Source: Citrobacter arsenatis (GTDB lineage Bacteria > Pseudomonadota > Gammaproteobacteria > Enterobacterales > Enterobacteriaceae). Taken from it: a DNA stretch of 64,000 nucleotides. How positions within the stretch are numbered: position 1 is the first letter of the stretch; every line of letters begins with the position of its first letter. The notes under the pieces are model-generated. The model worked only from the letters and a program-made list of their open reading frames with translations, was not told the origin of the DNA and searched no databases. The stretch spans positions 1 to 64,000 of the forward strand of contig NZ_CP037864.1 of NCBI RefSeq assembly GCF_004353845.1, written 5' to 3'. Positions 24,060 through 35,383 of the stretch are shown here, one piece after another. The translations under genes were made by a program, and so were the position numbers.

Positions 24060-25601
24060 TTACCAGGACTGGGTTGCCTTGAAGGAATCGAGGATAGCTT
24101 TCAGCTTGCCTTCGATTTCATCGTTATAGCCACCGGACTGGTTGATCTCTTGCATCAGCGGAGCGTGGTCACGGTCAACGTAAGCCAGCAGAGCGGCTTC
24201 GAAGCTACCGATTTTCGCCAGTTCCACATCTTCGAGGTAACCGCGTTCAGCCGCAAACAGCACCACACCCTGCTGTGCTACAGACATTGGGGCATACTGT
24301 TTCTGCTTCAGCAGTTCAGTTACTTTCTGACCGTGGCTCAGCTGCTTACGCGTAGCTTCATCCAGGTCGGAAGCGAACTGAGAAAACGCTGCCAGTTCAC
24401 GATACTGCGCCAGTGCGGTACGAATACCACCGGACAGTTTCTTGATGATCTTGGTCTGCGCTGCGCCACCTACACGAGATACGGAGATACCCGGGTTAAC
24501 TGCCGGACGAATACCGGAGTTGAACAGGTTGGTTTCCAGGAAGATCTGACCATCGGTAATGGAGATTACGTTGGTCGGAACGAACGCAGAAACGTCACCC
24601 GCCTGGGTTTCGATAATCGGCAGAGCGGTCAGGGAGCCGGTTTTACCTTTAACTTCACCATTGGTGAACTTCTCAACGTATTCCGCGTTTACGCGGGATG
24701 CGCGTTCCAGCAGACGGGAGTGGAGGTAAAATACGTCGCCCGGGAATGCTTCACGTCCTGGCGGACGACGGAGCAGCAGGGAAACCTGACGGTAAGCAAC
24801 AGCCTGTTTAGACAGGTCATCGTAAACGATCAGCGCATCTTCACCGCGGTCACGGAAGTATTCGCCCATTGCGCAACCGGCATATGGTGCCAGATATTGC
24901 AGTGCAGCAGATTCAGACGCGGTCGCCACCACAACGATAGTGTTGGACAGTGCGCCGTGTTCTTCCAGTTTACGAACCACGTTAGAAATGGTGGACGCTT
25001 TCTGGCCGATAGCCACGTACACACATTTAATGCCGGAGTCACGCTGGTTGATGATGGCGTCGATTGCCATCGCAGTTTTACCTGTCTGACGGTCACCGAT
25101 GATCAGCTCACGCTGGCCACGACCGATTGGGATCATGGCATCAACAGATTTATAACCGGTCTGTACTGGCTGGTCGACGGACTGACGTTCGATTACGCCT
25201 GGTGCGATAACTTCGATTGGCGAGAAGCCATCGTTATCAACCGGACCTTTACCGTCGATCGGGGAACCCAGAGTGTTCACCACACGACCCAGCAGGCCAC
25301 GGCCAACCGGAACTTCAAGAATACGACCCGTACACTTAACCTTCATGCCTTCGGCGAGGTCAGCGTATGGACCCATAACAACAGCACCTACGGAGTCGCG
25401 CTCCAGGTTCAGTGCGATTGCGTAACGGTTACCCGGCAGGGAAATCATCTCACCCTGCATACAATCGGCCAGGCCGTGAATGCGGATAACACCGTCACTT
25501 ACAGAAACAATAGTACCTTCGTTATGAGCTTCGCTCACAACATTGAACTGAGCAATGCGCTGCTTGATCAGTTCGCTGATTTCGGTGGAATTCAGTTGCA
25601 T
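24060..25601 (-). CDS. atpA: ATP synthase F1 subunit alpha
   Basis: The non-catalytic nucleotide-binding subunit that alternates with beta in the F1 hexamer. The 513-residue protein has a P-loop GDRQTGKT at 169-176 and the family signature [17 protein letters not shown], which contains the arginine finger reaching the beta active site. It starts [19 protein letters not shown], matching E. coli. A long open frame on the opposite strand (24150-25748) is a codon-bias shadow of this gene. Confidence 0.98.
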   Translation of the reverse strand: MQLNSTEISELIKQRIAQFNVVSEAHNEGTIVSVSDGVIRIHGLADCMQGEMISLPGNRYAIALNLERDSVGAVVMGPYADLAEGMKVKCTGRILEVPVGRGLLGRVVNTLGSPIDGKGPVDNDGFSPIEVIAPGVIERQSVDQPVQTGYKSVDAMIPIGRGQRELIIGDRQTGKTAMAIDAIINQRDSGIKCVYVAIGQKASTISNVVRKLEEHGALSNTIVVVATASESAALQYLAPYAGCAMGEYFRDRGEDALIVYDDLSKQAVAYRQVSLLLRRPPGREAFPGDVFYLHSRLLERASRVNAEYVEKFTNGEVKGKTGSLTALPIIETQAGDVSAFVPTNVISITDGQIFLETNLFNSGIRPAVNPGISVSRVGGAAQTKIIKKLSGGIRTALAQYRELAAFSQFASDLDEATRKQLSHGQKVTELLKQKQYAPMSVAQQGVVLFAAERGYLEDVELAKIGSFEAALLAYVDRDHAPLMQEINQSGGYNDEIEGKLKAILDSFKATQSW

Positions 25602-25613
25602 GCTCCAGTCCCC

Positions 25614-26147
25614 TTAAGACTGCAAGACGTCTGCAAGGCGCTCAAGACGGCCGCGTACGCTGCCATCAATGACCATATCACCCGCTCGGATGATTACGCC
25701 TGCCATTACAGACTTATCGATTTTGCAATTCAGCTTAACTTTGCGTGACAGACGTTTTTCCATCGCTGCACTAATCTTCGTAAGCTGTTCATCACTCAGT
25801 GCATTGGCAGAAGTGACTTCTACCTCAGAGATAGCCTCACTGGCTGCACGCAGGTGAATAAACTGCTCAAGAACATCCGGGAGCGCATTCAGACGGTTAT
25901 TTTCAGCCATCACCCTAATCAGGTTCTGGCCGCTTTCGTCCAACTGCTCACCGCACACGGCGATAAACGACTCAGCGAGCGTTTCCGGCGCCAGCGCGCC
26001 AGAAAGAAGCTCTGCCATTTGTTCGTTTTTAGTCACCTCAGCGGCAAACGTCAGCATATCCTGCCAACGGTCAACGCTTTGGTGCTCAACGGCAAAGTCA
26101 AAAGCTGCTTTGGCGTAGGGGCGAGCTACCGTAATAAATTCAGACAT
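25614..26147 (-). CDS. atpH: ATP synthase F1 subunit delta
   Basis: Connects the top of F1 to the b2 peripheral stalk. The 177-residue protein has an N-terminal six-helix domain (about 1-105, [17 protein letters not shown] at the start) and a C-terminal part with the family segment [20 protein letters not shown]. It lies 14 bp after atpF and 12 bp before atpA, consistent with tight coupling in one operon. Confidence 0.96.
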   Translation of the reverse strand: MSEFITVARPYAKAAFDFAVEHQSVDRWQDMLTFAAEVTKNEQMAELLSGALAPETLAESFIAVCGEQLDESGQNLIRVMAENNRLNALPDVLEQFIHLRAASEAISEVEVTSANALSDEQLTKISAAMEKRLSRKVKLNCKIDKSVMAGVIIRAGDMVIDGSVRGRLERLADVLQS

Positions 26148-26161
26148 CAGCCCCTCCCTCC

Positions 26162-26632
26162 TTACAGTTCAGCGACAAGTTTGTCCACGATGTCGCTATT
26201 AGCAGCTTCATCCACGGAACGTTCGATGATCTTCTCGGCGCCAGCAACAGCCAGGATAGCAACTTGCTTACGCAGCTCTTCGCGAGCACGTTTACGCTCG
26301 GCGTCAATTTCCGCCTGCGCTTGTGCCACGATTTTAGTACGTTCCTGCTCTGCTTCAGTTTTAGCTTCGTCCAGGATCTGAGCGCGACGTTTGTTCGCCT
26401 GCTCGATGATTACCTGAGCTTCCGCCTTCGCTTTTTTCAGCTGGTCGGTCGCGCTGGCCTTTGCAAGGTCAAGATCCTTATGTGCTCGTTCTGCAGAAGC
26501 AAGGCCGTCAGCAATTTCTTTTTGACGTTTTTCGATGGCAGCCATTAACGGCGGCCATACGTACTTCATGCAGAACAGAACGAACAGGACAAACGCGATG
26601 GCCTGGCCGAGGATTGTTGCGTTAAGATTCAC
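26162..26632 (-). CDS. atpF: ATP synthase F0 subunit b
   Basis: Forms the dimeric peripheral stalk. The 156-residue protein has one N-terminal membrane helix ([20 protein letters not shown], about 3-22) followed by a long, highly charged helical region (about 30-140) rich in Ala, Lys, Glu and Arg, which makes a right-handed coiled coil. The C-terminus contacts subunit delta. Gene order E-F-H is conserved. Confidence 0.97.
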   Translation of the reverse strand: MNLNATILGQAIAFVLFVLFCMKYVWPPLMAAIEKRQKEIADGLASAERAHKDLDLAKASATDQLKKAKAEAQVIIEQANKRRAQILDEAKTEAEQERTKIVAQAQAEIDAERKRAREELRKQVAILAVAGAEKIIERSVDEAANSDIVDKLVAEL

Positions 26633-26680
26633 AGCACAATGCCTCTATCTAGTTAACGTTCTGATATTGCTCTTAATTCA

Positions 26681-26949
<269 letters not shown>

Positions 26950-26977
26950 TCAGTTAAAACGTAGTAGTGTTGGTAAA

Positions 26978-28181
<1,204 letters not shown>

Positions 28182-28271
28182 CACGTTTTTACTCCTGCTC
28201 CCTTCGAGGTATGCCGCGTGTCGTATAAAACGTTCTTTATGGCTTAGAGTCAAGCATCAAAAAGCGGTCAA

Positions 28272-28299
28272 ATTATACGGTGCGCCTTCGTGATTTCAA
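28272..28299 (-). promoter_or_regulatory. Main atp operon promoter
   Basis: On the minus strand TTGAAA (28294-28299), a 16-bp spacer and a perfect TATAAT (28272-28277) lie about 90 bp upstream of atpI. The surrounding sequence, including GGCGCACCG in the spacer, matches the E. coli unc promoter as I remember it. Confidence 0.85.
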
Positions 28300-28795
28300 A
28301 CAATAAGTAGCTAAAAAGTGAATAAATGTTTAAATATTTTTCGCCACCCCACATTTATCACTTTTAGGCAAACTGTGAACGATCATGCAAAACTGCAAAT
28401 GCCGCGTAAACACTGGCGGTAAAGCGTGCACCAGATCACATATTGAACATATTCACCTTCGCATAATTTATTTACGTGGCAAATGATGCCTTTTCATCTT
28501 TTTGATATTTAAGCGTAAAAATACCCACTATTTCAAAAACAACACCTAACAACAAAAAAACCACTCATTGACATTTATAATAAAAAATTAACACAAAGGG
28601 TGATTCTTCGGTTCTATTTTTAGCAGACTGATATTTTCACAACTGACTTGTTTCGTTTTTAACAAAAAACGGTACGTTATAGTTATGATGCAAAACCGTA
28701 AGGTACTGGTGAAATGTAACGGCTTTTAACCACACTATTCCCTATGACTTTTAACACCTGAATAGCCGTTTTTTTTCTAATTTATTTGATAAAAA
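28300..28795. other. AT-rich intergenic region atpI-rsmG
   Basis: About 500 bp with no supported protein gene. A plus-strand hairpin (AACGGC 28718-28723 with GCCGTT 28765-28770, and TATTC with GAATA) is followed by eight T residues at 28769-28776, which looks like a terminator for a plus-strand RNA. An inverted repeat GTTTTTAACAAAAAAC lies at 28655-28670. The function is unknown. Confidence 0.5.
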
Positions 28796-29419
28796 TTAAA
28801 TTTTGTTTGGCTTAATAACCACCAAATGACGTTCACCATCCAGTTGCGGAACGCGTAATTTTTCGACTGACTCGACGCTAAATTCTATAGGTAATGCATC
28901 AATTTCATCTGCAGGCAACTGCCCTTTTAGCGCATAAAAACGCCCATCCTGGCCCGGCAAATGATGACACCAGCTCACCATATCATTGAGTGACGCGAAA
29001 GCACGGCTAATAACCCCATCGAACGGTGGCTCTGAAGGGAATTCTTCGACGCGGCTTTGCACTGGAGTAATGTTAGTCAGCGCAAGCTCATGCTGCACCT
29101 GACGCAAGAAACGGACACGTTTTCCCAGGCTATCCAGCAGTGTGAAATGGGCTTCAGGGCGCACGATAGAGAGCGGAATGCCCGGCAGGCCCGGTCCCGT
29201 CCCCACGTCAATAAAACGCTCCCCCTTCAGATACGGCGCAACGACAATGCTGTCCAGAATATGGCGCACCAGCATTTCGTTAGGATCCCGTACCGAAGTC
29301 AGGTTGTACGCTTTATTCCATTTGTGCAGCATATCGACATACGCAATCAGCTGATTTTTCTGGTGATCGGTAAGAGAAATACCGGCATCAGCCAGCAGAC
29401 GAGAGAGTTTATTGAGCAC
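28796..29419 (-). CDS. rsmG: 16S rRNA m7G527 methyltransferase RsmG
   Basis: Methylates N7 of G527 in the 530 loop of 16S rRNA, with S-adenosylmethionine as donor; its loss gives low-level streptomycin resistance in E. coli. The 207-residue protein has the SAM-binding motif [18 protein letters not shown] (about 69-85) and the SRAFASL block (about 138-144). Formerly gidB, it lies downstream of mnmG (gidA) after a 106-bp BIME-containing gap, so both are probably transcribed from the mnmG promoter beside oriC. Confidence 0.96.
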   Translation of the reverse strand: MLNKLSRLLADAGISLTDHQKNQLIAYVDMLHKWNKAYNLTSVRDPNEMLVRHILDSIVVAPYLKGERFIDVGTGPGLPGIPLSIVRPEAHFTLLDSLGKRVRFLRQVQHELALTNITPVQSRVEEFPSEPPFDGVISRAFASLNDMVSWCHHLPGQDGRFYALKGQLPADEIDALPIEFSVESVEKLRVPQLDGERHLVVIKPNKI

Positions 29420-29443
29420 GGTAAATACCTGTTGAGATGCTTA

Positions 29444-29514
29444 CTGGCGGGTGGCGCTTTGCTTACCCGCCCTACGGGGTTCTGTAGGCCCGGTAAGCGC
29501 AGCGCCACCGGGCG
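29444..29514. repeat. BIME between mnmG and rsmG
   Basis: One REP of the GGCGGGTGGCGC...GCTTACCCGCC type and one of the GTAGGCCCGGTAAGCGCAGC...GCCACCGGGC type, facing each other inside the mnmG-rsmG transcript. Confidence 0.85.
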
Positions 29515-29525
29515 ATGTTCAAATG

Positions 29526-31415
29526 TTACGCGCTGCGGCGCAGCATACCTTGTTTTTTCAGCCATACCAGCAGAATGGAGATGGCGGCAGGCGTAATACC
29601 GGAAATGCGCGATGCCTGACCGATCGATACCGGTTTGTGATCGTTCAGTTTGGCGATAACTTCATTCGACAAGCCAGAGACCTGGCGATAATCCAGCGTT
29701 GCAGGCAACAGGGTATTTTCATTACGCTGCTGTCTTTCGATTTCTTCCTGCTGGCGAGCGATATACCCTTCGTATTTCACCTGAATCTCAACCTGTTCCG
29801 CGGCCTGAGCATCATCAAGCGCAGGTGCAAACGCAGATAAAGAGGTCAACTGAGCATAGGTCATATCCGGGCGGCGCAGCAGATCTTCACCGCTGGCTTC
29901 ACGTGACAGAGGTTTTGCCAGGTGAGCGTTCACTTCAGCTGCAGATTCCGCTAACGGGTTTACCCAGGTTGATTTGAGACGCTGGCGTTCTTGTTCGATG
30001 CGCTCCAGCTTCTCGTTGAAGCGAGCCCAACGCTCATCGTCCACCAGACCCAGTTCACGGCCAATTTCAGTCAGACGCAGGTCAGCGTTATCTTCACGTA
30101 GCATCAAACGGTATTCTGCGCGTGAGGTAAACATACGGTACGGCTCTTTAGTACCCAGCGTGCACAGGTCGTCCACCAGTACGCCAAGATAAGCCTGATC
30201 GCGTCGCGGCGCCCAGCCCTCTTTCTCAGCAGACAAGCGTGCGGCGTTCAGACCCGCCAGCATGCCTTGTGCGGCAGCTTCTTCGTATCCGGTTGTACCG
30301 TTAATCTGGCCCGCAAAGAACAGACCCTGGATAAATTTGCTTTCCAGAGTAGGTTTCAGGTCACGCGGATCGAAGAAATCGTACTCAATGGCGTAGCCTG
30401 GACGAACGATTTTCGCGTTTTCCATGCCCTGCATTGAACGCACAATCTGCATCTGCACATCGAACGGTAGGCTGGTGGAGATACCGTTCGGGTAAATTTC
30501 GTTAGAGGTCAGTCCTTCAGGCTCGAGGAAGATCTGGTGCTGGTTACGATCGGCAAAGCGCATCACTTTGTCTTCGATCGACGGGCAGTAACGTGGACCA
30601 ATCCCTTCGATCACGCCTGCGTACATTGGGCTACGATCGAGGTTATTGCGGATCACGTCATGGGTTTTCTCATTGGTATGCGTGATGTAACACGGCATCT
30701 GGCGCGGGTGTTGAGAAGCATTGCCCAGGAATGAGAAGACCGGCATCGGGTTATCGCTGTTTTGCTGGCCAAGCACGCTGAAATCAATAGTGCGCGCATC
30801 GATACGTGGCGGTGTACCGGTTTTCAGGCGGCTGACGCGTAGCGGCAGTTCACGCAGACGACGTGACAGCGGGATAGACGGCGGATCGCCAGCACGGCCA
30901 CCGCTGTAGTTATCCAGACCAATATGAATTTTACCGTCGAGGAAAGTTCCTACGGTTAATACAACCGCTTTGGCGCGGAACTTCAGTCCCATTTGGGTCA
31001 CTGCGCCCACGACACGATCGTTTTCAACAATCAGATCTTCAACCGCCTGTTGGAAGATCATCAAGTTGGGTTGATTCTCCAGTGCGGTGCGTACCGCCTG
31101 GCGATAGAGCACACGATCGGCCTGAGCTCGGGTAGCGCGAACGGCTGGCCCTTTGCTTGCGTTTAGTATCCTAAACTGGATACCCGCATGGTCGATCGCT
31201 TTTGCCATTAACCCACCAAGCGCATCCACTTCTTTTACCAGGTGTCCCTTCCCAATACCGCCGATCGCCGGATTGCAGCTCATCTGCCCCAGAGTGTCGA
31301 TATTGTGTGTCAAAAGCAGAGTCTGCTGACCCATTCGCGCCGCGGCCATTGCGGCCTCGGTGCCTGCATGACCCCCGCCAATGATGATGACGTCAAAAGG
31401 ATCCTGATAAAACAT
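29526..31415 (-). CDS. mnmG: tRNA uridine-34 modification enzyme MnmG (GidA)
   Basis: FAD/NADH-dependent partner of MnmE in cmnm5U34 formation. The 629-residue protein starts [20 protein letters not shown], with the dinucleotide-binding GGGHAG (about 13-18). Later family signatures include [11 protein letters not shown] (about 270-280), which holds an active-site cysteine, and [16 protein letters not shown] near 370. The C-terminal helical domain (from about 550) binds MnmE and tRNA. It is transcribed away from oriC, starting 90 bp from it; this transcription is thought to help origin opening in E. coli. Confidence 0.97.
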   Translation of the reverse strand: MFYQDPFDVIIIGGGHAGTEAAMAAARMGQQTLLLTHNIDTLGQMSCNPAIGGIGKGHLVKEVDALGGLMAKAIDHAGIQFRILNASKGPAVRATRAQADRVLYRQAVRTALENQPNLMIFQQAVEDLIVENDRVVGAVTQMGLKFRAKAVVLTVGTFLDGKIHIGLDNYSGGRAGDPPSIPLSRRLRELPLRVSRLKTGTPPRIDARTIDFSVLGQQNSDNPMPVFSFLGNASQHPRQMPCYITHTNEKTHDVIRNNLDRSPMYAGVIEGIGPRYCPSIEDKVMRFADRNQHQIFLEPEGLTSNEIYPNGISTSLPFDVQMQIVRSMQGMENAKIVRPGYAIEYDFFDPRDLKPTLESKFIQGLFFAGQINGTTGYEEAAAQGMLAGLNAARLSAEKEGWAPRRDQAYLGVLVDDLCTLGTKEPYRMFTSRAEYRLMLREDNADLRLTEIGRELGLVDDERWARFNEKLERIEQERQRLKSTWVNPLAESAAEVNAHLAKPLSREASGEDLLRRPDMTYAQLTSLSAFAPALDDAQAAEQVEIQVKYEGYIARQQEEIERQQRNENTLLPATLDYRQVSGLSNEVIAKLNDHKPVSIGQASRISGITPAAISILLVWLKKQGMLRRSA

Positions 31416-31503
31416 GGTAATTGCCTCGCATAACGCGGTGTGAAAATGGATTGAAGCCCGGGCCGTGGATTCTACTCAACTTTAGTCGATGGAGAAAGAC
31501 CTG
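31416..31503 (-). promoter_or_regulatory. mnmG (gid) promoter region beside oriC
   Basis: On the minus strand a TAGAAT -10 (31469-31474) is followed by a GC-rich discriminator (CCACGGCCCGGGC), similar to the E. coli gidA promoter, which is stringently controlled. The -35 is poor. Confidence 0.55.
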
Positions 31504-31771
31504 GGATCCTGGGTATTAAAAAGAAGATCTTTTTATTTAGAGATCTGTTTTATTGTGATCTCTTATTAGGATCGCGAGTTTCTGTGGATAAGGGCGATCC
31601 TTTGAATAAGATCAACAGGTTGCTGAGGATCATTAGCTGTGAATGATCGGTGATCCTGGTCCGTATAAGCTGGGATCAGAATGAAGGGTTATACACAACT
31701 CAAAAACTGAACAACGGTTGTTCTTGGGATAACTACCGGTTGATCCAAGCTTTTAACCAGAGTTATCCACA
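31504..31771. other. oriC: Chromosomal replication origin oriC
   Basis: The left part holds three AT-rich 13-mers starting GATCT (31526, 31542, 31557), where the duplex opens. DnaA boxes: R1 TGTGGATAA (31583-31591), R2 TTATACACA (31689-31697), an R3-like TTGGGATAA (31724-31732), and R4 TTATCCACA (31763-31771). An IHF-type site, ATCAA-N4-TTG, lies at 31611-31622 between R1 and R2. Twelve GATC sites occur within about 270 bp, as expected for Dam/SeqA control. The flanks mnmG and mioC are the classic neighbours. Confidence 0.98.
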
Positions 31772-31787
31772 TAAAAAAGTACGATCT

Positions 31788-32237
31788 TTACAAAACTCTG
31801 AGCAATGGATGCCACGATCCCAGCCAAATTTCAGCCGGATCTTCCGGAATTTCATGTTCCAGTACGTTGATCCTGAGCGTTTCGCCGACCTGTTTTGCCC
31901 CACAGGCCTTCAGTTCGGTTTCCAGCTTGTCGATTGCGCCGCAAAAAGTGTCATATTCACGACTGCCGATCCCGATTGCGCCAAAACGCACTTGTGACAA
32001 GTCCGGTTTTTGCTCACGTAACGCATCATATAAAGGCTGTAGGTTGTCAGGAATGTCTCCTGCACCGTGCGTAGAGCTAATAATCAGCCAGATCCCGTCA
32101 GTCGGAACCTCTTCAGGCATTGGCCCATGCAGTATTTCGCTGGAAAAACCGGCGTCGTCCAGCTTTTCAGCCAGATGCTCTGCTACATATTCCGCACTGC
32201 CAAGCGTACTACCGCTGATAAGAGTGATGTCTGCCAT
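31788..32237 (-). CDS. mioC: Flavodoxin-like protein MioC
   Basis: A short-chain flavodoxin that binds FMN; in E. coli it supports biotin synthase activity in vitro, and mioC transcription runs into oriC. The 149-residue protein has the phosphate-binding loop SGSTLGSAEYVAEHLAEKL (about 8-26) and ISSTHGAGDIPDN. It ends LGSWHPLLRVL, a few residues different from and longer than the E. coli tail as I recall it. The stop lies 16 bp from DnaA box R4. Confidence 0.95.
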   Translation of the reverse strand: MADITLISGSTLGSAEYVAEHLAEKLDDAGFSSEILHGPMPEEVPTDGIWLIISSTHGAGDIPDNLQPLYDALREQKPDLSQVRFGAIGIGSREYDTFCGAIDKLETELKACGAKQVGETLRINVLEHEIPEDPAEIWLGSWHPLLRVL

Positions 32238-32325
32238 GATCGCCCACCTTTATAAAGAGGGCGTATTGTACGCTGTGAGCGAGCTGGGATCTACCTGTGG
32301 AAAACCAGGGTATTAAAAAAAGCGA
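32238..32325 (-). promoter_or_regulatory. mioC promoter region with DnaA-like box
   Basis: A minus-strand TACAAT -10 (32265-32270) lies about 30 bp upstream of the mioC start. TGTGGAAAA (32296-32304) differs from a DnaA box at one position; the E. coli mioC promoter is repressed by DnaA at a box in this place. Confidence 0.55.
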
Positions 32326-32784
32326 TCATGGTTTGATGGTACGCATGATCGGGTTTTGCAGGACGATCAGGGTTTCCGTGGACTGAATTTCATCAATTGT
32401 TTGGATCTTGTTGATAAGTACCTGCTGCAATGCGTCAATTGACTTGCACATCACCTTAATAAAGATGCTGTAGTGCCCGGTGGTGTAATACGCTTCGGTC
32501 ACTTCATCGAGGCTTTCCAGTCTCGCCAGCGCTGACGGATAGTCCTTCGCACTTTTCAGAATGATGCCGATAAAGCAGCCGACGTCATAGCCCAACTGTT
32601 TGGGACTAACATCAATCCGCGCGCCGGTAATGATCCCGGCCTGCTTCATCTTTTCTACACGTACGTGAATTGTCCCTGGGCTGACGCCGAACTGTTTGGC
32701 TAATTCAGCGTAGGCAGTACGGGCATTTTCCATTAAGGCGTCAAGAATGCCGCGGTCCAGATTGTCGATCTGATAATTTTCCAT
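32326..32784 (-). CDS. asnC: Asparagine-responsive regulator AsnC
   Basis: Lrp/AsnC-family regulator that activates the divergent asnA gene when asparagine is scarce. The 152-residue protein has an N-terminal helix-turn-helix (about 22-45, AELAKQFGVSPGTIHVRVEKM) and a C-terminal RAM ligand-binding domain with the GYDVGCFIGI and YSIFIKVMCKS strands. The start codon lies 151 bp from asnA. It is upstream of mioC in the same direction, so read-through toward oriC is possible. Confidence 0.96.
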   Translation of the reverse strand: MENYQIDNLDRGILDALMENARTAYAELAKQFGVSPGTIHVRVEKMKQAGIITGARIDVSPKQLGYDVGCFIGIILKSAKDYPSALARLESLDEVTEAYYTTGHYSIFIKVMCKSIDALQQVLINKIQTIDEIQSTETLIVLQNPIMRTIKP

Positions 32785-32935
32785 AGGTTTTTCTTATGTA
32801 GATTAATGATTCCCTCTATTTTAGACGTTAATTTTAACGAATCAAAATCGAAGTCGGCTTTTTGTTTGTTGATTATTGAATATTACCTCCATTCTGTTGC
32901 TTAATCATAGGCAACAGGACACAGGAGTACACATA
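32785..32935. promoter_or_regulatory. Divergent asnC / asnA control region
   Basis: A 151-bp AT-rich gap between divergent genes, where AsnC acts in E. coli. A GGAG ribosome site lies before asnA at 32923-32926. No exact AsnC operator can be named from the sequence alone. Confidence 0.45.
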
Positions 32936-33928
32936 ATGAAAACCGCTTACATTGCCAAACAACGTCAAATTAGCTTCGTAAAATCTCATTTTTCTCGTCA
33001 GCTGGAAGATCGTTTAGGCCTGATCGAAGTTCAGGCTCCGATCCTCAGCCGCGTTGGAGATGGCACGCAGGATAACTTGTCGGGCTGTGAAAAAGCGGTG
33101 CAGGTAAAGGTTAAAGCATTACCAGACGCTCAATTCGAAGTGGTTCATTCACTGGCGAAGTGGAAGCGTCAAACGTTAGGACAACACGACTTTAGCGCAG
33201 GCGAAGGGCTGTACACGCACATGAAGGCCCTGCGTCCCGATGAAGATCGACTCTCTCCGCTGCACTCAGTGTATGTAGATCAGTGGGACTGGGAGCGCGT
33301 GATGGGCGACGGTGAGCGTCAATTCTCCACTCTGAAAAGCACGGTAGAGGCTATCTGGGCGGGAATTAAGGCTACTGAAGCTGCGGTTAGCAAAGAGTTT
33401 GGTCTGGCACCGTTCCTGCCAGAACAGATCCACTTTGTTCATAGCCAGGAGCTGTTATCTCGTTATCCGGATCTTGATGCAAAAGGTCGTGAACGTGCGA
33501 TCGCTAAAGAGCTGGGCGCGGTATTCCTGGTGGGGATCGGCGGCAAGCTCAGTGACGGTCACCGTCATGATGTACGTGCGCCGGATTATGATGACTGGAG
33601 TTCAGCGTCCGAGCTGGGTCATGCCGGTCTGAACGGTGATATTCTGGTCTGGAACCCGGTACTGGAAGATGCGTTTGAACTGTCTTCTATGGGGATCCGC
33701 GTGGATGCTGACGCCCTGAAACACCAACTGTCTCTGACCGGTGATGAAGATCGCCTGAGTCTGGAATGGCACCAGGCGCTGCTGCGTGGAGAAATGCCGC
33801 AGACTATTGGCGGCGGGATTGGGCAGTCGCGTCTGACTATGTTGCTGCTGCAATTACCGCACATTGGTCAGGTTCAGTGTGGCGTATGGCCGGCACAGGT
33901 ACGTGAAAGCGTCGGCTCTCTGCTGTAA
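32936..33928 (+). CDS. asnA: Ammonia-dependent asparagine synthetase AsnA
   Basis: Makes asparagine from aspartate, ammonia and ATP; the fold resembles class II aminoacyl-tRNA synthetases. The ATG at 32936 gives 330 residues starting [19 protein letters not shown], the E. coli length; the 20-codon upstream extension is unsupported. Conserved blocks include [20 protein letters not shown] and the C-terminal [15 protein letters not shown]. It is convergent with viaA with only three bases between their stops and no terminator visible. Confidence 0.97.
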   Translation: MKTAYIAKQRQISFVKSHFSRQLEDRLGLIEVQAPILSRVGDGTQDNLSGCEKAVQVKVKALPDAQFEVVHSLAKWKRQTLGQHDFSAGEGLYTHMKALRPDEDRLSPLHSVYVDQWDWERVMGDGERQFSTLKSTVEAIWAGIKATEAAVSKEFGLAPFLPEQIHFVHSQELLSRYPDLDAKGRERAIAKELGAVFLVGIGGKLSDGHRHDVRAPDYDDWSSASELGHAGLNGDILVWNPVLEDAFELSSMGIRVDADALKHQLSLTGDEDRLSLEWHQALLRGEMPQTIGGGIGQSRLTMLLLQLPHIGQVQCGVWPAQVRESVGSLL

Positions 33929-33931
33929 GAA

Positions 33932-35383
33932 TTAACGCCGCCAGCGTCTGAGCAGGCGGCTTCGCATCCCGGTATCAAAGCGCCAGATATGATCGAAAAT
34001 GCGCATGATGCCGGGTTTGCCGTGTGCTGACATCGCCACCGCATGAAAACGATGCTGGTGCACCCGCTGTAATTCACCCACTTTATTGACGACCTCATCG
34101 GGCAATCGTTGAGCGATAAAATCAGAGATAACCACCGCATCGGCATCAAACCATTCCCGGCCCTGCATGCGCTCAATAATGGTGCGAAAACAGCTGGCAA
34201 TATCGGTACCGCCGCGAAAGCGCTGACTTAAAAAACGAATCGCCTGTTCGATACCCTCCGGGCCGGACAGCTCATAGCGCACCACTTCTGTTGAAAACAG
34301 CATGATGAAACAGCGCCGGTTATCGGCAAGGGCGACGCGCATTAGCGCCAGGCAAAAGGCTTTCGCACACTGCTCATTGAACCCGCCCATCGACCCTGAA
34401 GTATCAACACAGACGATAAAAGGCCCGCGCGGCTGCTCGTCAAAATCCTGATGTACGACTGGACGTTCCGTGACTTTCTCACGCCATGCTTCGCCGTGCA
34501 GACGATAGGTCAACAGTTGTTTTTCCACCAGCCGACGATAGAACTCGTATTCCAGTTCGGTAATGCCCAGCGTAGCCAGTTCTGGCGGCAGCAGGCGCAG
34601 GATATCGTCACTTTGCTGGATGCCGTCTACCTGCTCCGGGACGGTTGCCGGTTCGCGTACCAGTGTACGGAAGGTTTCCATTGGCGCATCTTTACGCGGC
34701 ACGGATTTCGCTTCTCTGGAACGACCTAACTGCTCAGCCAGACGCTGAAGTTCGGGCTGTTGCGTCAGGAATTCGCCATATTTAACCAGCAACTGATAAT
34801 CACCGCGCTTGATTTGACCCGCGCTCATATCCCACAACCGGCCTGCGGCGTTGTCATTTTCTGCCAGTACGGGTTCCAGTTGTCCGCTAAGGGTCATCCG
34901 TTCCTGTACTTCACTGAGCAAATGTTCTCGCTCTTCTTCCAGCAGTTGCTGATTCAGGGAAGTGGTTTGCAGCACCAGGCTCAGGCGCCAGCGCTGGAGA
35001 AAAAGCGTATGTAGGGCAGGCGTAAACGTGCTGTTGTCATTGACCAACTGCTGCGCTTGCCCGGCCCACGGTGAATGTAGGCGATGCAATAGAGACAATA
35101 TTTGCGGTAGCTGGACGATAAACTGCGCATGCGAGAGGAGCTGACTTTGTTGATAACAAATGACCTCTTCCGCCAACTCCGGCGGCACATGGGTATCTTT
35201 AAGGCGGCTACGCAAAGATTCACGCCAGCGCGGTATATCTTCGGCGATCGCTTTTTTGAGGCGGGGAAATTTTTTGAAAAAAACCACCATCTTTGGAGAA
35301 GCCAGTAGGGCGACGATCATCTCTTCGATCATCGCCTCTTCGCTGACTGCCAGCATGATGTTGAGCGTATCAAGGGTCAGCAT
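33932..35383 (-). CDS. viaA: VWA-domain protein ViaA, partner of RavA
   Basis: Works with the MoxR ATPase RavA; in E. coli the pair is tied to Fe-S cluster proteins, respiratory complexes and aminoglycoside sensitivity. The 483-residue protein has a helical N-terminal half and a C-terminal von Willebrand A domain (from about 320) with the MIDAS motif DTSGSMGG (DxSxS), then RGGTD and VVISDF as further metal-site elements. Its start overlaps the end of ravA by seven bases, pointing to coupled synthesis. Confidence 0.96.
   Translation of the reverse strand: MLTLDTLNIMLAVSEEAMIEEMIVALLASPKMVVFFKKFPRLKKAIAEDIPRWRESLRSRLKDTHVPPELAEEVICYQQSQLLSHAQFIVQLPQILSLLHRLHSPWAGQAQQLVNDNSTFTPALHTLFLQRWRLSLVLQTTSLNQQLLEEEREHLLSEVQERMTLSGQLEPVLAENDNAAGRLWDMSAGQIKRGDYQLLVKYGEFLTQQPELQRLAEQLGRSREAKSVPRKDAPMETFRTLVREPATVPEQVDGIQQSDDILRLLPPELATLGITELEYEFYRRLVEKQLLTYRLHGEAWREKVTERPVVHQDFDEQPRGPFIVCVDTSGSMGGFNEQCAKAFCLALMRVALADNRRCFIMLFSTEVVRYELSGPEGIEQAIRFLSQRFRGGTDIASCFRTIIERMQGREWFDADAVVISDFIAQRLPDEVVNKVGELQRVHQHRFHAVAMSAHGKPGIMRIFDHIWRFDTGMRSRLLRRWRR

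Noticed and set aside
24150..25748. 532-codon open frame on the plus strand opposite atpA
   Set aside because: It lies wholly antisense to atpA and atpH, has no ribosome site or known similarity, and arises from the strong codon bias of the real genes.
28568..28596. Plus-strand TTGACA followed by A/T-rich sequence as a promoter
   Set aside because: No -10 at correct spacing; the nearby TATAAT is only a few bases downstream of the TTGACA.
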